The notes: generated by a model from the sequence alone, not told the origin. Positions 52,722 to 61,588 are shown, counted from the stretch's first letter. The stretch: DNA of 64,000 nt from Bog-756 sp963725395 (GCA_963725395.1 CAVRYH010000005.1:1-64000), one strand, 5' to 3'. A program made the numbers and translations.

Positions 52722-53267
52722 TCAGTTTCGGCCAGCGGTGCCAACCCTCTTTGCGGCACGGTCGGCTGCGGCGGACCCAGCCATCTGCCGGAGAAGCAAG
52801 AGGCCGTCGAGGACTGCAATGGCGGTTTCGGCCTCTGCCCGACGCTGCGCCGGCGTGCCCTGAAGGTAGTCGGACGCCCAAGTGATCCAGGCTTCGACGA
52901 GCTGCGGAACGAGAGTGCAGTAGGGCTCCCGTCCCGATGCAGCCAAGCCCGTAGCCTCCAGAAACAGGGCGAAGACTGCGTCGGCCTCCGCCCTTGCCAT
53001 GACCGGCCATGCGGCCTTGACCAGTTGGAGGTGATCCCTGGCGGGCGACCTGAAGGCAGGATCCAAGGCTTGCTGCAGTTGGATGCCGACGCCGACGAGG
53101 ACCTCACTGACGAGGTCCTCCTTAGACGGGAAGTAGTAAACGACGATCCGGTCGCTGATCCCGAGTTGCTTGGCGACGCGGCCGTAGGTGAGCTGGCTCA
53201 GTCCGTCGTCGAACGCGACGGCTACCGCACCGTCCAGGATCTCTTCTTTGGTGTGCCGGTAGCCCAT
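52722..53267 (-). CDS. TetR-family transcriptional regulator
   Basis: 181 aa. TKEEILDGAVAVAFDDGLSQ, LTYGRVAKQLGISDRIVVYY and FPSKEDLVSEVLVGVG are the TetR DNA-binding helices. The ATG lies 11 bases from a double palindrome at 53278-53321 that also faces the alpha/beta-hydrolase gene, so it probably represses both. Confidence 0.92.
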   Translation of the reverse strand: MGYRHTKEEILDGAVAVAFDDGLSQLTYGRVAKQLGISDRIVVYYFPSKEDLVSEVLVGVGIQLQQALDPAFRSPARDHLQLVKAAWPVMARAEADAVFALFLEATGLAASGREPYCTLVPQLVEAWITWASDYLQGTPAQRRAEAETAIAVLDGLLLLRQMAGSAAADRAAKRVGTAGRN

Positions 53268-53277
53268 TACAACTTGA

Positions 53278-53321
53278 TTGTAGTGATCACTGCGAATAAG
53301 GTTCTGCAGTGATCACTACAA
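53278..53321. promoter_or_regulatory. Double palindromic TetR operator
   Basis: TTGTAGTGATCACTGC (53278-53293) and its exact reverse complement GCAGTGATCACTACAA (53306-53321), 12 bases apart. Each contains the 10-bp palindrome AGTGATCACT. Sits between divergent genes; shared operator inferred. Confidence 0.8.
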
Positions 53322-53375
53322 CCGGCGTAACAAAGTCTCGGAGCGCCAATTCCCTCAAGATCCCATGGAGGTCCT

Positions 53376-54257
53376 GTGCCGTCGCTCACCGCTGCCGAAG
53401 CTTCCGATCTCTTCCGTCGTGCGCCTCACGCGTTTCTCGATGTCGGCGCCGGCGATGTCGCGTATCGTCGCGTCGGTCTGGGGCCCGACGTGCTCTTCGT
53501 CCACGGATGGCCGGTCAGTGGGGCAACCTTCCGAACCCTCCTGCCGCACCTGAGTTCCCAGGTGACATGTCACATCATCGACCTCCCCGGTGCGGGCTCG
53601 AGCCGATTTGGGGCGGGGACGAGCCTCACCGTGGACCAGCACATCTCAACGGTCCGACGGGTGGTGGACCTGCTCGAACTCGACCAGGTGGCGGTCGTTG
53701 GGCATGACAGCGGCGGGTTGATCGCCCGCCATGCTCTGGCCGGTGACGTTCGGGTGCGGGCCATGGCGCTCATCGACACGGAACAGCCCCATGGACTCAC
53801 CTGGCGATTCCGGTCGCTCCTCGCCGTCAGGAACGCACCCGGCGTGGGCAGGGGGTTGGGCTGGATCGCCGGCCAGTCGAGGCTTCGACAGAGCAAGTTC
53901 GTGTTCGGTGACAGCTTCGTCGACCGCTCGCTCCTCGATGGCGAGTTCGACGAGTTCTTCCTCCAGCCCCTTCGCTCATCGCACGAACGGCGTACCGCCG
54001 CCGTCAAGGTGCTCCGCAGCTTCGATACTCGACTCATCGATCAACTCACCAAGCTGCACCGGCGCATAGACGTTCCCGTGCAACTCGTCTGGGGGGATCG
54101 GGATCCATTCTTCCCTCTGGAGTGGGCCGAGGAAATGGTGAGGTCGTTCCCTGACGCCCGTCTCGCCGTCATCCGGAATGCGAGCCTGTTCAGCCACGAG
54201 GAGCGACCCGCCGACGTCGCACAGGCAATCCTTCCAGTCCTCCTGGGATCGAGCTGA
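53376..54257 (+). CDS. Alpha/beta hydrolase with Asp nucleophile
   Basis: 293 aa. Oxyanion VLFVHGWPVSGATF, nucleophile elbow VVGHDSGG (Asp111), acid VWGDRDPFFPLEW and probable catalytic His in ASLFSHEERPADVAQA. An Asp nucleophile places it with epoxide hydrolases or haloalkane dehalogenases rather than esterases. Cap helices lie between residues ~140 and 220. Divergent from the TetR gene across the double operator, so probably induced by its own substrate or a relative. Confidence 0.9.
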   Translation: MPSLTAAEASDLFRRAPHAFLDVGAGDVAYRRVGLGPDVLFVHGWPVSGATFRTLLPHLSSQVTCHIIDLPGAGSSRFGAGTSLTVDQHISTVRRVVDLLELDQVAVVGHDSGGLIARHALAGDVRVRAMALIDTEQPHGLTWRFRSLLAVRNAPGVGRGLGWIAGQSRLRQSKFVFGDSFVDRSLLDGEFDEFFLQPLRSSHERRTAAVKVLRSFDTRLIDQLTKLHRRIDVPVQLVWGDRDPFFPLEWAEEMVRSFPDARLAVIRNASLFSHEERPADVAQAILPVLLGSS

Positions 54258-54340
54258 TCGTTCGCGTCTGCGCGCAGCGAGGAGATGAGTGGCTCGGAGA
54301 TGTCTGAGTAGTTGCCCGTACCGGACCGTGGCCCACCACA

Positions 54341-54632
54341 TGACCTGGAGGCGAGAGGGCGCTTCCACTCAACAGAACCCGAAGATGGCGAATCGCTGCT
54401 CGCGGTATTCAACAAGTTGCAAGCACCAGCCGATCAAAACTGGCTTCAGTTCCTGAGCAGCCTGGACGGCCAGAGCGGATTTGCCGTGATAGAGACCGAC
54501 AACCCGGCGGGCTTGCTCGCCGAAGTAGCGAAGTTCGCAACGTGGAACGGGTTCGACATCGTCCCAGTGATCGGCATCGTCGGGGGCGTGGCGCTCGCGG
54601 CTGCTGACGCGGATTGCCGAGAATCGCTCTAA
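54341..54632 (+). pseudogene. DUF3303-like protein, frameshifted
   Basis: A first frame gives MTWRREGASTQQN; after a small shift near 54378 the second gives PEDGESLLAVFNKLQ, FLSSLDGQSGFAVIETDNPA, GLLAEVAKFATWNGFDIVPV and ends ADADCRESL. Together they match the intact gene at 49636. One indel separates them. Confidence 0.6.
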
Positions 54633-54858
54633 AGCAAGTCGCCCAGGGAGAGATCTCCCATTGTGAAGCTAGGTCCCTTCATGCTGTGCCATTGGCCAAG
54701 GTGGTGTAAGCCCGTCTCTCCTTCTTGACGTTGACCTGCTCCCGAACACCGGATGGGCGAGATGACATAGCCTGGGGCAGGTCCGATCAATGACGGCACA
54801 GGGCGGGTCAGTCGGCTCCATGAGAGTTGATCGGGGGGGGATCGGGACCAAGGGGGTA

Positions 54859-55674
54859 ACGTGCAGTCGACCAGGCGGAGCCGAGAGGAACTGCGCGGCG
54901 ACTCTCATTGAAGAAGGACGATCGATCCTGCTCGCTGAGGGACTGGAGGCGGGTTCGAGAAATCTCACCTTTAAGAGAGTGTTCGACCGGATGGAGGCGA
55001 GGTCGGGCTCGCGGATCACGAATGCATCGGTGATCAAGCGAATTTGGGAGAACCAGGCGGACTTCCAGGCGGATGTGCTGGTCACGATTGCACGGGACGA
55101 GGCACGGCGGGCCCGGATGAGTGGCCAGCGGGTGGTGACCATGTTGGAGGGCTTCGACATGTCGTCCCCAGAGTCCCGCACTAGGGCCCTGCGCGAGGCG
55201 TGCAGGATGGAGGGCAACATAAGCAGCACGGAGATCGACGAAAGCGCGAACTGGCAGCTTTGGATTGGCGTCATCGCTATGGCAACCTCCAGTGCGGCAC
55301 CGGAGCTGCAGGCTCGCATCAAGCAAGCCGTCGCACACGAGTACCAATCGGTCACCAGATTCTGGAGCAATAACTTCACTGCTCTCGCCGATCTTCTCGG
55401 GTTCCGGATCCGCCACCCCTGGTCGATGGACCACTTCAGTACCGCGGCCATTGCCTACGCCGAAGGGTGTGCACTTCGTCAGCTTGCAAGCCGTGACGTC
55501 GAGATGGTGATTCGGCAGACCGGCCCAAATGGGGAAGACCAGGAATGGTCTCCTTACGCCACAGGAATGGAAGCGCTCGTCAACCAGTACATGGAACCCG
55601 ACCCGGAGTTCATTCCATTGTCACGTGGTGCGGAGTCCTCTGGAGCAGTCCATCCGGGTCGTCGGCAGGCATAA
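54859..55674 (+). pseudogene. TetR-like regulator, frameshifted at the N-terminus
   Basis: GTG 54859 opens QSTRRSREELR, then a shift near 54895 leads to ATLIEEGRSILLAEGLEAGS, RNLTFKRVFDRMEARSG, ITNASVIKRIWENQADFQ (helix-turn-helix of a TetR-like domain) and a long helical C-terminal domain to TAA 55672-55674. The downstream frame also opens at 54790, but its first ~35 residues are not protein-like. If the shift is a sequence error the gene is intact. Confidence 0.65.
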
Positions 55675-55812
55675 ACGGCGCTACCCCCGTCCGGACCTCT
55701 AAACGCTACGAACAAGGCGCAGCATCTGCCATGAAGTCTCAATCAGGCACGAGGGGCGATCCCATGGCCCGGCACTGCCAGAGCGCGGTCGGGGAGGACG
55801 AGGCAGGCCCAG

Positions 55813-56150
55813 TCACCCGGACGTCTCCTCCGAGTAGCTGTTCTCGAGGCTGCCCTGGAGAACTTCGGCGGCACGGGTCGCGTCGCAACCACAAGCGGAC
55901 GGGTCAGCGTCCGCGCCCGATAAGTCCAGCCGGCCGGTAGCGTCAGCCGCGACGCCAAGTTAGGCAGATCGGCCATGGATAGCGTGGGGTCCTTGATCTG
56001 GCTGTAGGTCTGCATTGCCCAAACGGTGCCGTCCGGGTCGACCAATTCGTGGACCTGGCGGCCGCTTGCGAAGGTGAAGGATGCCTGCCGGCTCACCATG
56101 TGGGCGGTGAACGGCGCTGAAATTGTGCAAAAGCCCGGGGGTACTTCGTA
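55813..56150 (-). pseudogene. Conserved hypothetical protein, frameshifted
   Basis: Minus frame AHMVSRQASFTFASGRQVHE, LVDPDGTVWAMQTYSQIKDP, TLSMADLPNLASRLTLPAGW, TYRARTLTRPLVVATR; the expected end (AAEVLQGSLENSYSEETSG, stop 55813-55815) is in another frame after an indel near 55877. The pattern matches an uncharacterised actinobacterial family. The N-terminus before AHMVS is unclear. Confidence 0.55.
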
Positions 56151-56369
56151 CCAAGCCCAGTACGGCACGGCGGTCTGTCTTCGGTGGCTGATGGCGAGCG
56201 GAAATCGTGGCTCGCCATCCAACACTTGCGACCCTCAGGTGTGTCCGTCTTTCTCGCGATCACCGGGTCGAGTATCCGCCGCGAAGTCGGACGGTGGTCC
56301 TAGCGTGGACAACGCCGCCATCGAGGGGACGCTACAGGCGGGCGGTCAATCTAAGAAAGAGGTGGGAAC

Positions 56370-56756
56370 ATGGAAGAAAAAGGTGACGGCTGGCTCATGT
56401 TCGCAGCGATTGTCCTCGGAGTCGCTGGGATCATGCGAATATTCGACGCCATCTGGGCATTCCGCTATCACGGCGCGCTTCCTCAGAACTTCGAGGATGC
56501 AATCTTTGGACACAGCCTCAAGACCTACGGCTGGGTCTATTTGATCGTCGCCATCATCCTGATTGTCTGCGCGGCTGGGGTCCTGGCGCGGTCGCAGGTA
56601 AGCCGGTGGATCGGCATCTTTGCCGGGGCGGTGCTGTCGATCAGTGCCATCTGGTGGATGCCCTTCTACCCCGTCTGGTCGCTTGCCTACATCTTCGTCG
56701 GCATCCTCGTCATCTACGGCCTGGCCGTCTACGGGGGACGCGAGTCAGCGGCCTAG
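56370..56756 (+). CDS. DUF7144-like four-helix membrane protein
   Basis: 128 aa. GWLMFAAIVLGVAGIMRIFD, AIWAFRYHGALPQNFEDAIF, YGWVYLIVAIILIVCAAGVL, RWIGIFAGAVLSISAIWWMP and FVGILVIYGLAVYG define four helices with the family's conserved W/G positions. AGAGGTGGG precedes the ATG. Terminated by the hairpin at 56779-56815. Often stress-associated in actinobacteria; function unknown. Confidence 0.85.
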   Translation: MEEKGDGWLMFAAIVLGVAGIMRIFDAIWAFRYHGALPQNFEDAIFGHSLKTYGWVYLIVAIILIVCAAGVLARSQVSRWIGIFAGAVLSISAIWWMPFYPVWSLAYIFVGILVIYGLAVYGGRESAA

Positions 56757-56778
56757 CACCACTTGGCGAGAAGTATGA

Positions 56779-56815
56779 GCGAGAAGGCCCCCGGTTCAAC
56801 CGGGGGCCTTCTCGC
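56779..56815. terminator. Bidirectional hairpin terminator
   Basis: GCGAGAAGGCCCCCGG, five-base loop TTCAA, then the perfect 16-base complement. Lies between the convergent genes at 56370 and 56821. Confidence 0.85.
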
Positions 56816-56820
56816 GCAGA

Positions 56821-57015
56821 TCAGGCTTGGGCTTGACCCTCTTGGATGGCCTCTTCGACGTCAAGTGCGAATCCGAGGGCCTTCGTGATCGCACCAGTTG
56901 CCGCCACCGTCCTGGGTGATCCAGTAACCGGCGCAACGGCGACCAAGACGCCTTGTGCGTCTTCCAGGGTGAGACCCACGTCGAACGGAGGCGGCAATGG
57001 ACCTCGGTGGGACAT
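56821..57015 (-). CDS. Small hypothetical protein
   Basis: 64 aa: FDVGLTLEDAQGVLVAVAPV, TGSPRTVAATGAITKALGFA, LDVEEAIQEGQAQA. Protein-like composition, ATG start and a strong convergent terminator directly after the stop support a real gene. No family recognised. Confidence 0.5.
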   Translation of the reverse strand: MSHRGPLPPPFDVGLTLEDAQGVLVAVAPVTGSPRTVAATGAITKALGFALDVEEAIQEGQAQA

Positions 57016-57129
57016 CGGATAGTAGTTACCTCAGGTTGATCCAGAACCGGGAGGGAACACCACCAAATGCCACTTCGGGCCGGGAGAGGGTCGCGAGCAC
57101 TCCAACTGAGACGCACAGGAAGCTCGGCT

Positions 57130-57187
57130 ACCTCGCCTGGTAAGCCTTCGGACCGCGCTGCGTGCTTCGCACCCCGCGCGGTCCTCG
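57130..57187. repeat. Hairpin-plus-tail repeat, copy 2
   Basis: CCTCGCCTGGTAAGCC followed by the GGACCGCG...TGCTTCGCAC...CGCGGTCC stem-loop (57150-57184). Inverted copy of 12513-12574. Located just beyond the stop of the Clp_N protein gene. Confidence 0.6.
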
Positions 57188-57204
57188 CGCCCTTACGGGG
57201 AGTT

Positions 57205-58263
57205 TCATTCGTCATCCGGTGGGCACGGCACCCCAGCCATTGCCATCAGGCCGCAGAAGGTGGAACGAGCTACCTTCCACGCGCCATCAACCAACACCGC
57301 ATCACCGCGATGGCGCGAAAGCATCGTTCTTCCGTTTGCGACGATGGAGAACAGCACTGCGGCATGGTTGGGATCGGTGAACACCACCTCATCAACCAGG
57401 GTAAGAACCTCGGCATCCAGCGGCACGACATCGCGACGTCGCTTCTTCGCAGCGACTAAGACCGGGCCAAGCGCCTCACCCTTCTCGATGGTGGGGACTG
57501 ACGCACCATCTTCGCTCTCCGTACTGCTACCGGCGAAGGCGGCACGAATGGCGGTCTCAGCACTCTCGATGTCCTCGGGCGCCTGGCCGGAAAGGGGTAA
57601 CCCGGCATCACGAATGCTTGATGACCGGACCTGTCGCGACCTGGTGCCACCCAACCGGAAGGACCACTCGCGGATGCAATGCTCGCAGATGTAGGCGTTG
57701 CTCCCGGCTATGAGTTGGCCCGACTCCGGCGACCCCCTTCCACAGAACGAGCAACTCACGACCCCTGCGATCGAGAAGGGGCCTCCGGCGGACGGTGGGT
57801 TCGGGTCAACGCCCAATTCTCCGCCCTCATACCCAGAGAGCAACCGCATTACCTGCTGGCGCACTCGGGGCAGATCGACCCCCAGGCTCTCCAGCACCTG
57901 AGCGCCGACGCCCTCTCCCTCTCTCACAAGGCCAAGGAGAATGTGCTCGGTTCCGATGTAGCTGTGACCCAGTTGTAGCGCCTCGCGCAATGCAAGGTCT
58001 AAGACCTTCTTGGCGCGTGGTGTAAACGGAGGTGAACCTGTCCCTCGACTGCCAGTGAGCCCGATCGTCTCCTCGACCTTTGATCGGACGGCCACCAGGG
58101 AGACGTCGAGCTCCGAGAGCGCACGGGCCGCTACTCCTTCGCCCTCTTGGATCAGGCCGAGAAGCAGGTGCTCAGTCCCGATGAAGCCGTGATTGAGCAG
58201 GCGAGCCTCTTCCTGGGCATGGACCAGGACGCGCCGCGCGCGATCGGTGAATCGCTCGAACAT
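57205..58263 (-). CDS. Clp_N - ClpX-type zinc finger - NTF2-like fusion without ATPase
   Basis: 352 aa from ATG 58263 (AAGGGG upstream; the frame opens at 58350). Residues 1-145: two Clp_N repeats as in ClpC (MFERFTDRARRVLVHAQEEA, HGFIGTEHLLLGLIQEGEGV, then FTPRAKKVLDLALREALQLG, HSYIGTEHILLGLVREGEGV). Residues ~175-215: a ClpX C4 zinc finger (VVSCSFCGRGSPESG, NAYICEHCIREW). Residues ~265-350: an NTF2/SnoaL-like domain (VLTLVDEVVFTDPNHAAVLF, GDAVLVDGAWKVARSTFCGL). No Walker motif anywhere. Substrate or adaptor recognition for Clp proteases is inferred from the two recognition modules. Confidence 0.85.
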   Translation of the reverse strand: MFERFTDRARRVLVHAQEEARLLNHGFIGTEHLLLGLIQEGEGVAARALSELDVSLVAVRSKVEETIGLTGSRGTGSPPFTPRAKKVLDLALREALQLGHSYIGTEHILLGLVREGEGVGAQVLESLGVDLPRVRQQVMRLLSGYEGGELGVDPNPPSAGGPFSIAGVVSCSFCGRGSPESGQLIAGSNAYICEHCIREWSFRLGGTRSRQVRSSSIRDAGLPLSGQAPEDIESAETAIRAAFAGSSTESEDGASVPTIEKGEALGPVLVAAKKRRRDVVPLDAEVLTLVDEVVFTDPNHAAVLFSIVANGRTMLSRHRGDAVLVDGAWKVARSTFCGLMAMAGVPCPPDDE

Positions 58264-58472
58264 CCCCTTCAGCCTTGCACTCCAAGACCTGAAGGTACAT
58301 TGGCTGCGGATTGGCCAACCGAACGGTAGACCAAGACCAATCGGCGCCACGCCCGGAGCGTGGCCTCGCGATCCAATGCGTCACGGCTCTCACTCCTCGC
58401 TCGCACGGTAATCCAGGCGCCGCCTCCCCACCGTCATCCCAAACGACCGCTTGGTTTATCCACAAATCGGTG

Positions 58473-58505
58473 TGGAGAAGTTGCGGATGCAACTAAGAGT
58501 TGCGT
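58473..58505. repeat. 32-bp repeat shared with 23741-23772
   Basis: GTGGAGAAGTTGCGGATGCA then ACTAAGAGTTGC. The inverted copy at 23741-23772 differs at one base. It contains the dyad GCAACT-AAG-AGTTGC and ends four bases before the left IS481 end at 58510. A shorter related motif (GTTGCAA...GTTGCAAC) is near 63784. Confidence 0.6.
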
Positions 58506-58509
58506 TAGC

Positions 58510-59557
58510 TGTAGTGACCACGAACGTTGTTGACGCGGGTCCACCTATGAGGTGAGCCCCCAGGAGCAATGTGGAGCTGTCTAGAACACCCACAGAACTC
58601 CCAGGAGGGCTCAAATGCACGCTAACGCCGGGCTCGCCGGTTGGCCGATTGACCATGGTGATGCGCATCGAGGCAGGAAGACCGGTGGCCCATGTGGCCG
58701 CTGAGATGGGAATTTCTCGTCCGACGGCCTACAAGTGGTGGCACCGCTGGGATGAGGTCGGCACGGAAGGTCTGGTCGACCGCCCGAGCCGGCCCAAGCC
58801 CTGTCCTCACCAGACCGCTCCGGAAATAGAAGCCCAGATCGAGGAGCTCCGGCGGACCCTGAAGCTGGGCCCGGCCCGCATCGGCTACCGCTTGGGCGTG
58901 TCACCATCGACCGTGCACCGGGTGCTGACCCGATTGGGGATCAGCCGGCTGTCATGGATGGACAGGCCCACCGGTCAGGTGATCCGCCGCTATGAGCGGC
59001 AGCGCACCGGCGAGCTGGTCCACGTGGATATCAAGAAGCTGGGCACTATCCCCGATGGCGGCGGCTGGAAGGTACTCTGCCGAGCGGTCGGCTCAAAGAA
59101 CAACGATGGGCGCGGTGGCGGCAAGCCGCGTCGGATTGGATACGGGTTCATCCTTTCGGCGGTCGATGACCACAGCCGCTTGGGCTATTCGGAGATCTTG
59201 GGCGACGAACGAAAGGAGACCGCTGTCGAGTTCCGGAACCGGGCCGCTGTCTGGTTTGGGGAGATGGGAGTCGCCATCGAGATGGTCGTCACGGACAACG
59301 GGAGCTGCTATCGGAGCAAGCTCTTCGATGAAGTCCTCGGCGGGATCAAACACCGCAGGACCAGGCCTTACCGACCCCAGACCAATGGAACAGTAGAGCG
59401 CTTCAACCGCACCATGCTCGAGGAATGGGCCTACGTTCGGCCTTAGGTCTCGGAGGCCGAACGAGTCGACGCGTTCGACAACTTCCTCCACATCTACAAT
59501 CACCATCGCAGGGGCAAACGCCCATCAGCCGGGTGAACGACCTACCAGGTCACTACA
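58510..59557 (+). mobile_element. IS481-family element, inactivated
   Basis: Terminal inverted repeats TGTAGTGACC (58510-58519) and GGTCACTACA (59548-59557). Flanks GTTAGC and GCTAGC differ by one base and fit the NCTAGN target duplication of IS481. The single transposase gene carries at least three lesions. Confidence 0.85.
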
Positions 59558-59562
59558 GCTAG
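58615..59562 (+). pseudogene. IS481 transposase with three lesions
   Basis: ATG 58615 starts MHANAGL; a 2-base deletion near 58633 shifts into LTMVMRIEAGRPVAHVAAEM, GISRPTAYKWWHRW and the rve core: Asp in ELVHVDIKKLG, Asp in MVVTDNGSCYRS, Glu in TNGTVERFNRTMLEEWAY. TAG at 59444-59446 replaces a Tyr codon before VSEAERVDAFDNFLHIYNHH. A further deletion near 59512 shifts into PISRVNDLPGHYS, stop 59560-59562. Catalytic residues survive but the protein cannot be made whole. Confidence 0.88.
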
Positions 59563-59824
59563 CGGGCCAGGCCCGAAGCACGGGCTGTGAGTCCCGCACT
59601 CCGGTCTGACGCCCGACCTACGGGTCCGATCGTAGGCGAGCCCCCTGGCGATGTCCCGGGCCACTCGCAGCCTCCCCCAAGGCCGGGATTCTGGCTCCTC
59701 GGCAACTCGCCTCGGGTGTCGGCCAAATGGGCCACACCGGCCCCGCTCGTCTCGGTTTGTAAGTCATTATGGAGAGCGCGATCGGCCGGGCTGCAGATTC
59801 ACCGTCGCGCAACGAGGAGGTGAG

Positions 59825-60079
59825 ATGCCCTACGGTTCTGGACAGTTTCTCCGAATGGCACTCATCCACGCCAAGCCGTGGCAGCGGTACCTCATCTGTG
59901 TCGTAATGATCGGAGGCGGGATTGCCTTGGCCATGGTGGGCCACATCGCAGGCATCATCCTCTCCTTGGCAGGCTGTTTCATGGCTTGGAAGATGATCAC
60001 GTACAGACTGCGTCGACATCGCCTGAGCGCCTCGCATGACCACCAATCGTCTCACGAATCACCGCCAGTGGGTGGGTAG
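59825..60079 (+). CDS. Small two-helix membrane protein
   Basis: 84 aa from ATG 59825 with GAGGAGG 4 bases upstream. Hydrophobic RYLICVVMIGGGIALAMVGH and IAGIILSLAGCFMAWKMI, then a basic, His/Ser-rich tail (YRLRRHRLSASHDHQSSHES). No family recognised. The frame extends to 59651 without support. Confidence 0.6.
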   Translation: MPYGSGQFLRMALIHAKPWQRYLICVVMIGGGIALAMVGHIAGIILSLAGCFMAWKMITYRLRRHRLSASHDHQSSHESPPVGG

Positions 60080-60129
60080 GCAACACAGCCTCCATCACGT
60101 CCCAGCGATGTCGCCGTCGCTTCCCTTCC

Positions 60130-60330
60130 TCACCCTCCGAGGTCGGACGGAGTGAGGCCACCCGCCAGCACATGTGCATCTACGACGTCGATGCACTGCT
60201 GAACGCAGCGTCCGCACATCCGGGGCGAGGGGACGGGGCGAGCGGGACACTGGGCGGCCAGCCGCCGGGCAATGGGACCGGCAGGGTCCCTCCCGAGACG
60301 GCGGAACGGCACACGGCGAAGAGGAGGCGG
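60130..60330 (-). pseudogene. Decayed ClpX-type zinc-finger microprotein
   Basis: The minus strand ends MCGRCVQQCIDVVDAHV, LAGGLTPSDLGG, nearly the same as the protein at 10993-11199 (MCARCLQQCIDVVESHV, DGGLTPSGLGG). Upstream, in another frame, GPCRSHCPAAG may be the eroded first CxxC. One or more indels separate them and no start is visible. Confidence 0.6.
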
Positions 60331-60770
60331 GCGGTTAGGGGTGAGGGGAGGGGTAACGCTGGGGAACCCGTGTAGAGGCACAAGTCGGAGTGGCGGGAAC
60401 TGAGCCCGCCCTCCGGGGCTGTTTCGAGCAGATCCCGTCCCTCCCCCCGGGTGCTTCAGGCGCAGGACTCCTGTGAGCGAGGACCTTTGCCTCTAACCAG
60501 CTTTGGACGCCGGGGCCATACTGCCAAGTATGGCCCCGGCCAGGTCGAAGAGGTGGGACAAGCTCGCTTCATCCGAAGTTGTCGGTCGCGCTCCCGACGC
60601 AGGGCCTGGCGAGTCAACGAGAGGAGGTGCGTTTGTGATGCCAGTTCCATCATCGGAGGCCCGACGCATCCACTCGCGTTGTGCTCGCGTTTGGGTCGAC
60701 TTCGCCGGCGCCCCTCAAGATCGCAGAGGGGCCATCGACCATCACTGGGAGTGCGAAGAAAGGGCTCGGC
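60331..60770. other. Intergenic with a perfect hairpin
   Basis: 60509-60540: GCCGGGGCCATAC, six-base loop, then its 13-base complement. GGCGGG/CCCGCC stem at ~60396-60414. No RNA family recognised and no gene seen. Confidence 0.5.
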
Positions 60771-61241
60771 ATGATTGACGACGCCCCTGAACAGCGCTCT
60801 GGGCCGCTCGCCGAACCCGTCATTCTTGTGGGCGTTGATGCCTCAGACGAGTCACGTGATGCTCTGCGCTGGGCAGCAAGTTACGCAGCTCTGGTGGGGC
60901 ACCACCTCGAAGTCGTGCATGCCTGGAATGCGAGACAGGAGTTCGTCTGGGTTCCCCAAATGCCTCCCCCGCCGAGCGCCATCGACGTGGCCCGTGACAG
61001 GCTGGCCGAGATGGTCGTCGACGTAGTAGGTGCCGATTCGCAGGTGGCCAAATCTGTGGAGGTCGTCGAAGGACACGCTAGCAAAGTGCTCGTCGAACGC
61101 AGCCGCCACGCCGAGCTGCTCGTGGTAGGTAGCCGCGGCCGCGGTGGGTTCGATGGGATGACCCTCGGCTCGGTGAGTGGGCATTGTGCGGAGCATGCCC
61201 ACTGTTCGGTGATGGTTGTGCGGCCCTCTACCATGTCCTAA
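60771..61241 (+). CDS. Universal stress protein (UspA family)
   Basis: 156 aa from ATG 60771. ILVGVDASDESRDALRWAAS at the start and LLVVGSRGRGGFDGMTLGSV near the end give the Gly-rich ATP-binding pattern (G-x2-G-x9-G-S); one Usp domain. ATG 60771 is preferred over the in-frame start at 60681. Lies upstream of the pyruvate-kinase-like gene on the same strand, 350 bases apart. Confidence 0.9.
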   Translation: MIDDAPEQRSGPLAEPVILVGVDASDESRDALRWAASYAALVGHHLEVVHAWNARQEFVWVPQMPPPPSAIDVARDRLAEMVVDVVGADSQVAKSVEVVEGHASKVLVERSRHAELLVVGSRGRGGFDGMTLGSVSGHCAEHAHCSVMVVRPSTMS

Positions 61242-61588
61242 GGGTCCTCAGGAAGGTTGACCGCACCGTTTCGGCCCGCACGTCAGGTCGTTCCCGAACC
61301 CACTTCTTCCATTTGCGGCTCGAGCGATCGGCAGAGTACGCGGCAAACAGGGCGTCAATCGCATGACCGCCAGAGTGCTTCCGTAGTTTTGGACCTTTCA
61401 CATGATGCCTGTATCGGTCCCGTGACTCGACTGGTTGGAGCGCCAGCCGGCAAAGAAGGACTCTCGAACTCGAGTGCCTGCTTGGGACTGGAATTTCCGG
61501 CGTTGTTCACCCAAAGATCACATCCCTCGCCCAGCGACATGTCTTCCGGCCCTACCGAACGGGCAGCCGTGCTCCTAGCGTTAGCCTC
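61242..61588. other. Intergenic, no gene seen
   Basis: 347 bases between the Usp gene and the pyruvate kinase gene; no protein-like frame and no strong hairpin. Confidence 0.5.

Noticed and set aside
60390..60480. Structured RNA such as tmRNA or 6S RNA
   Set aside because: GC-rich stems are present but none of the conserved core of a known RNA class could be found.
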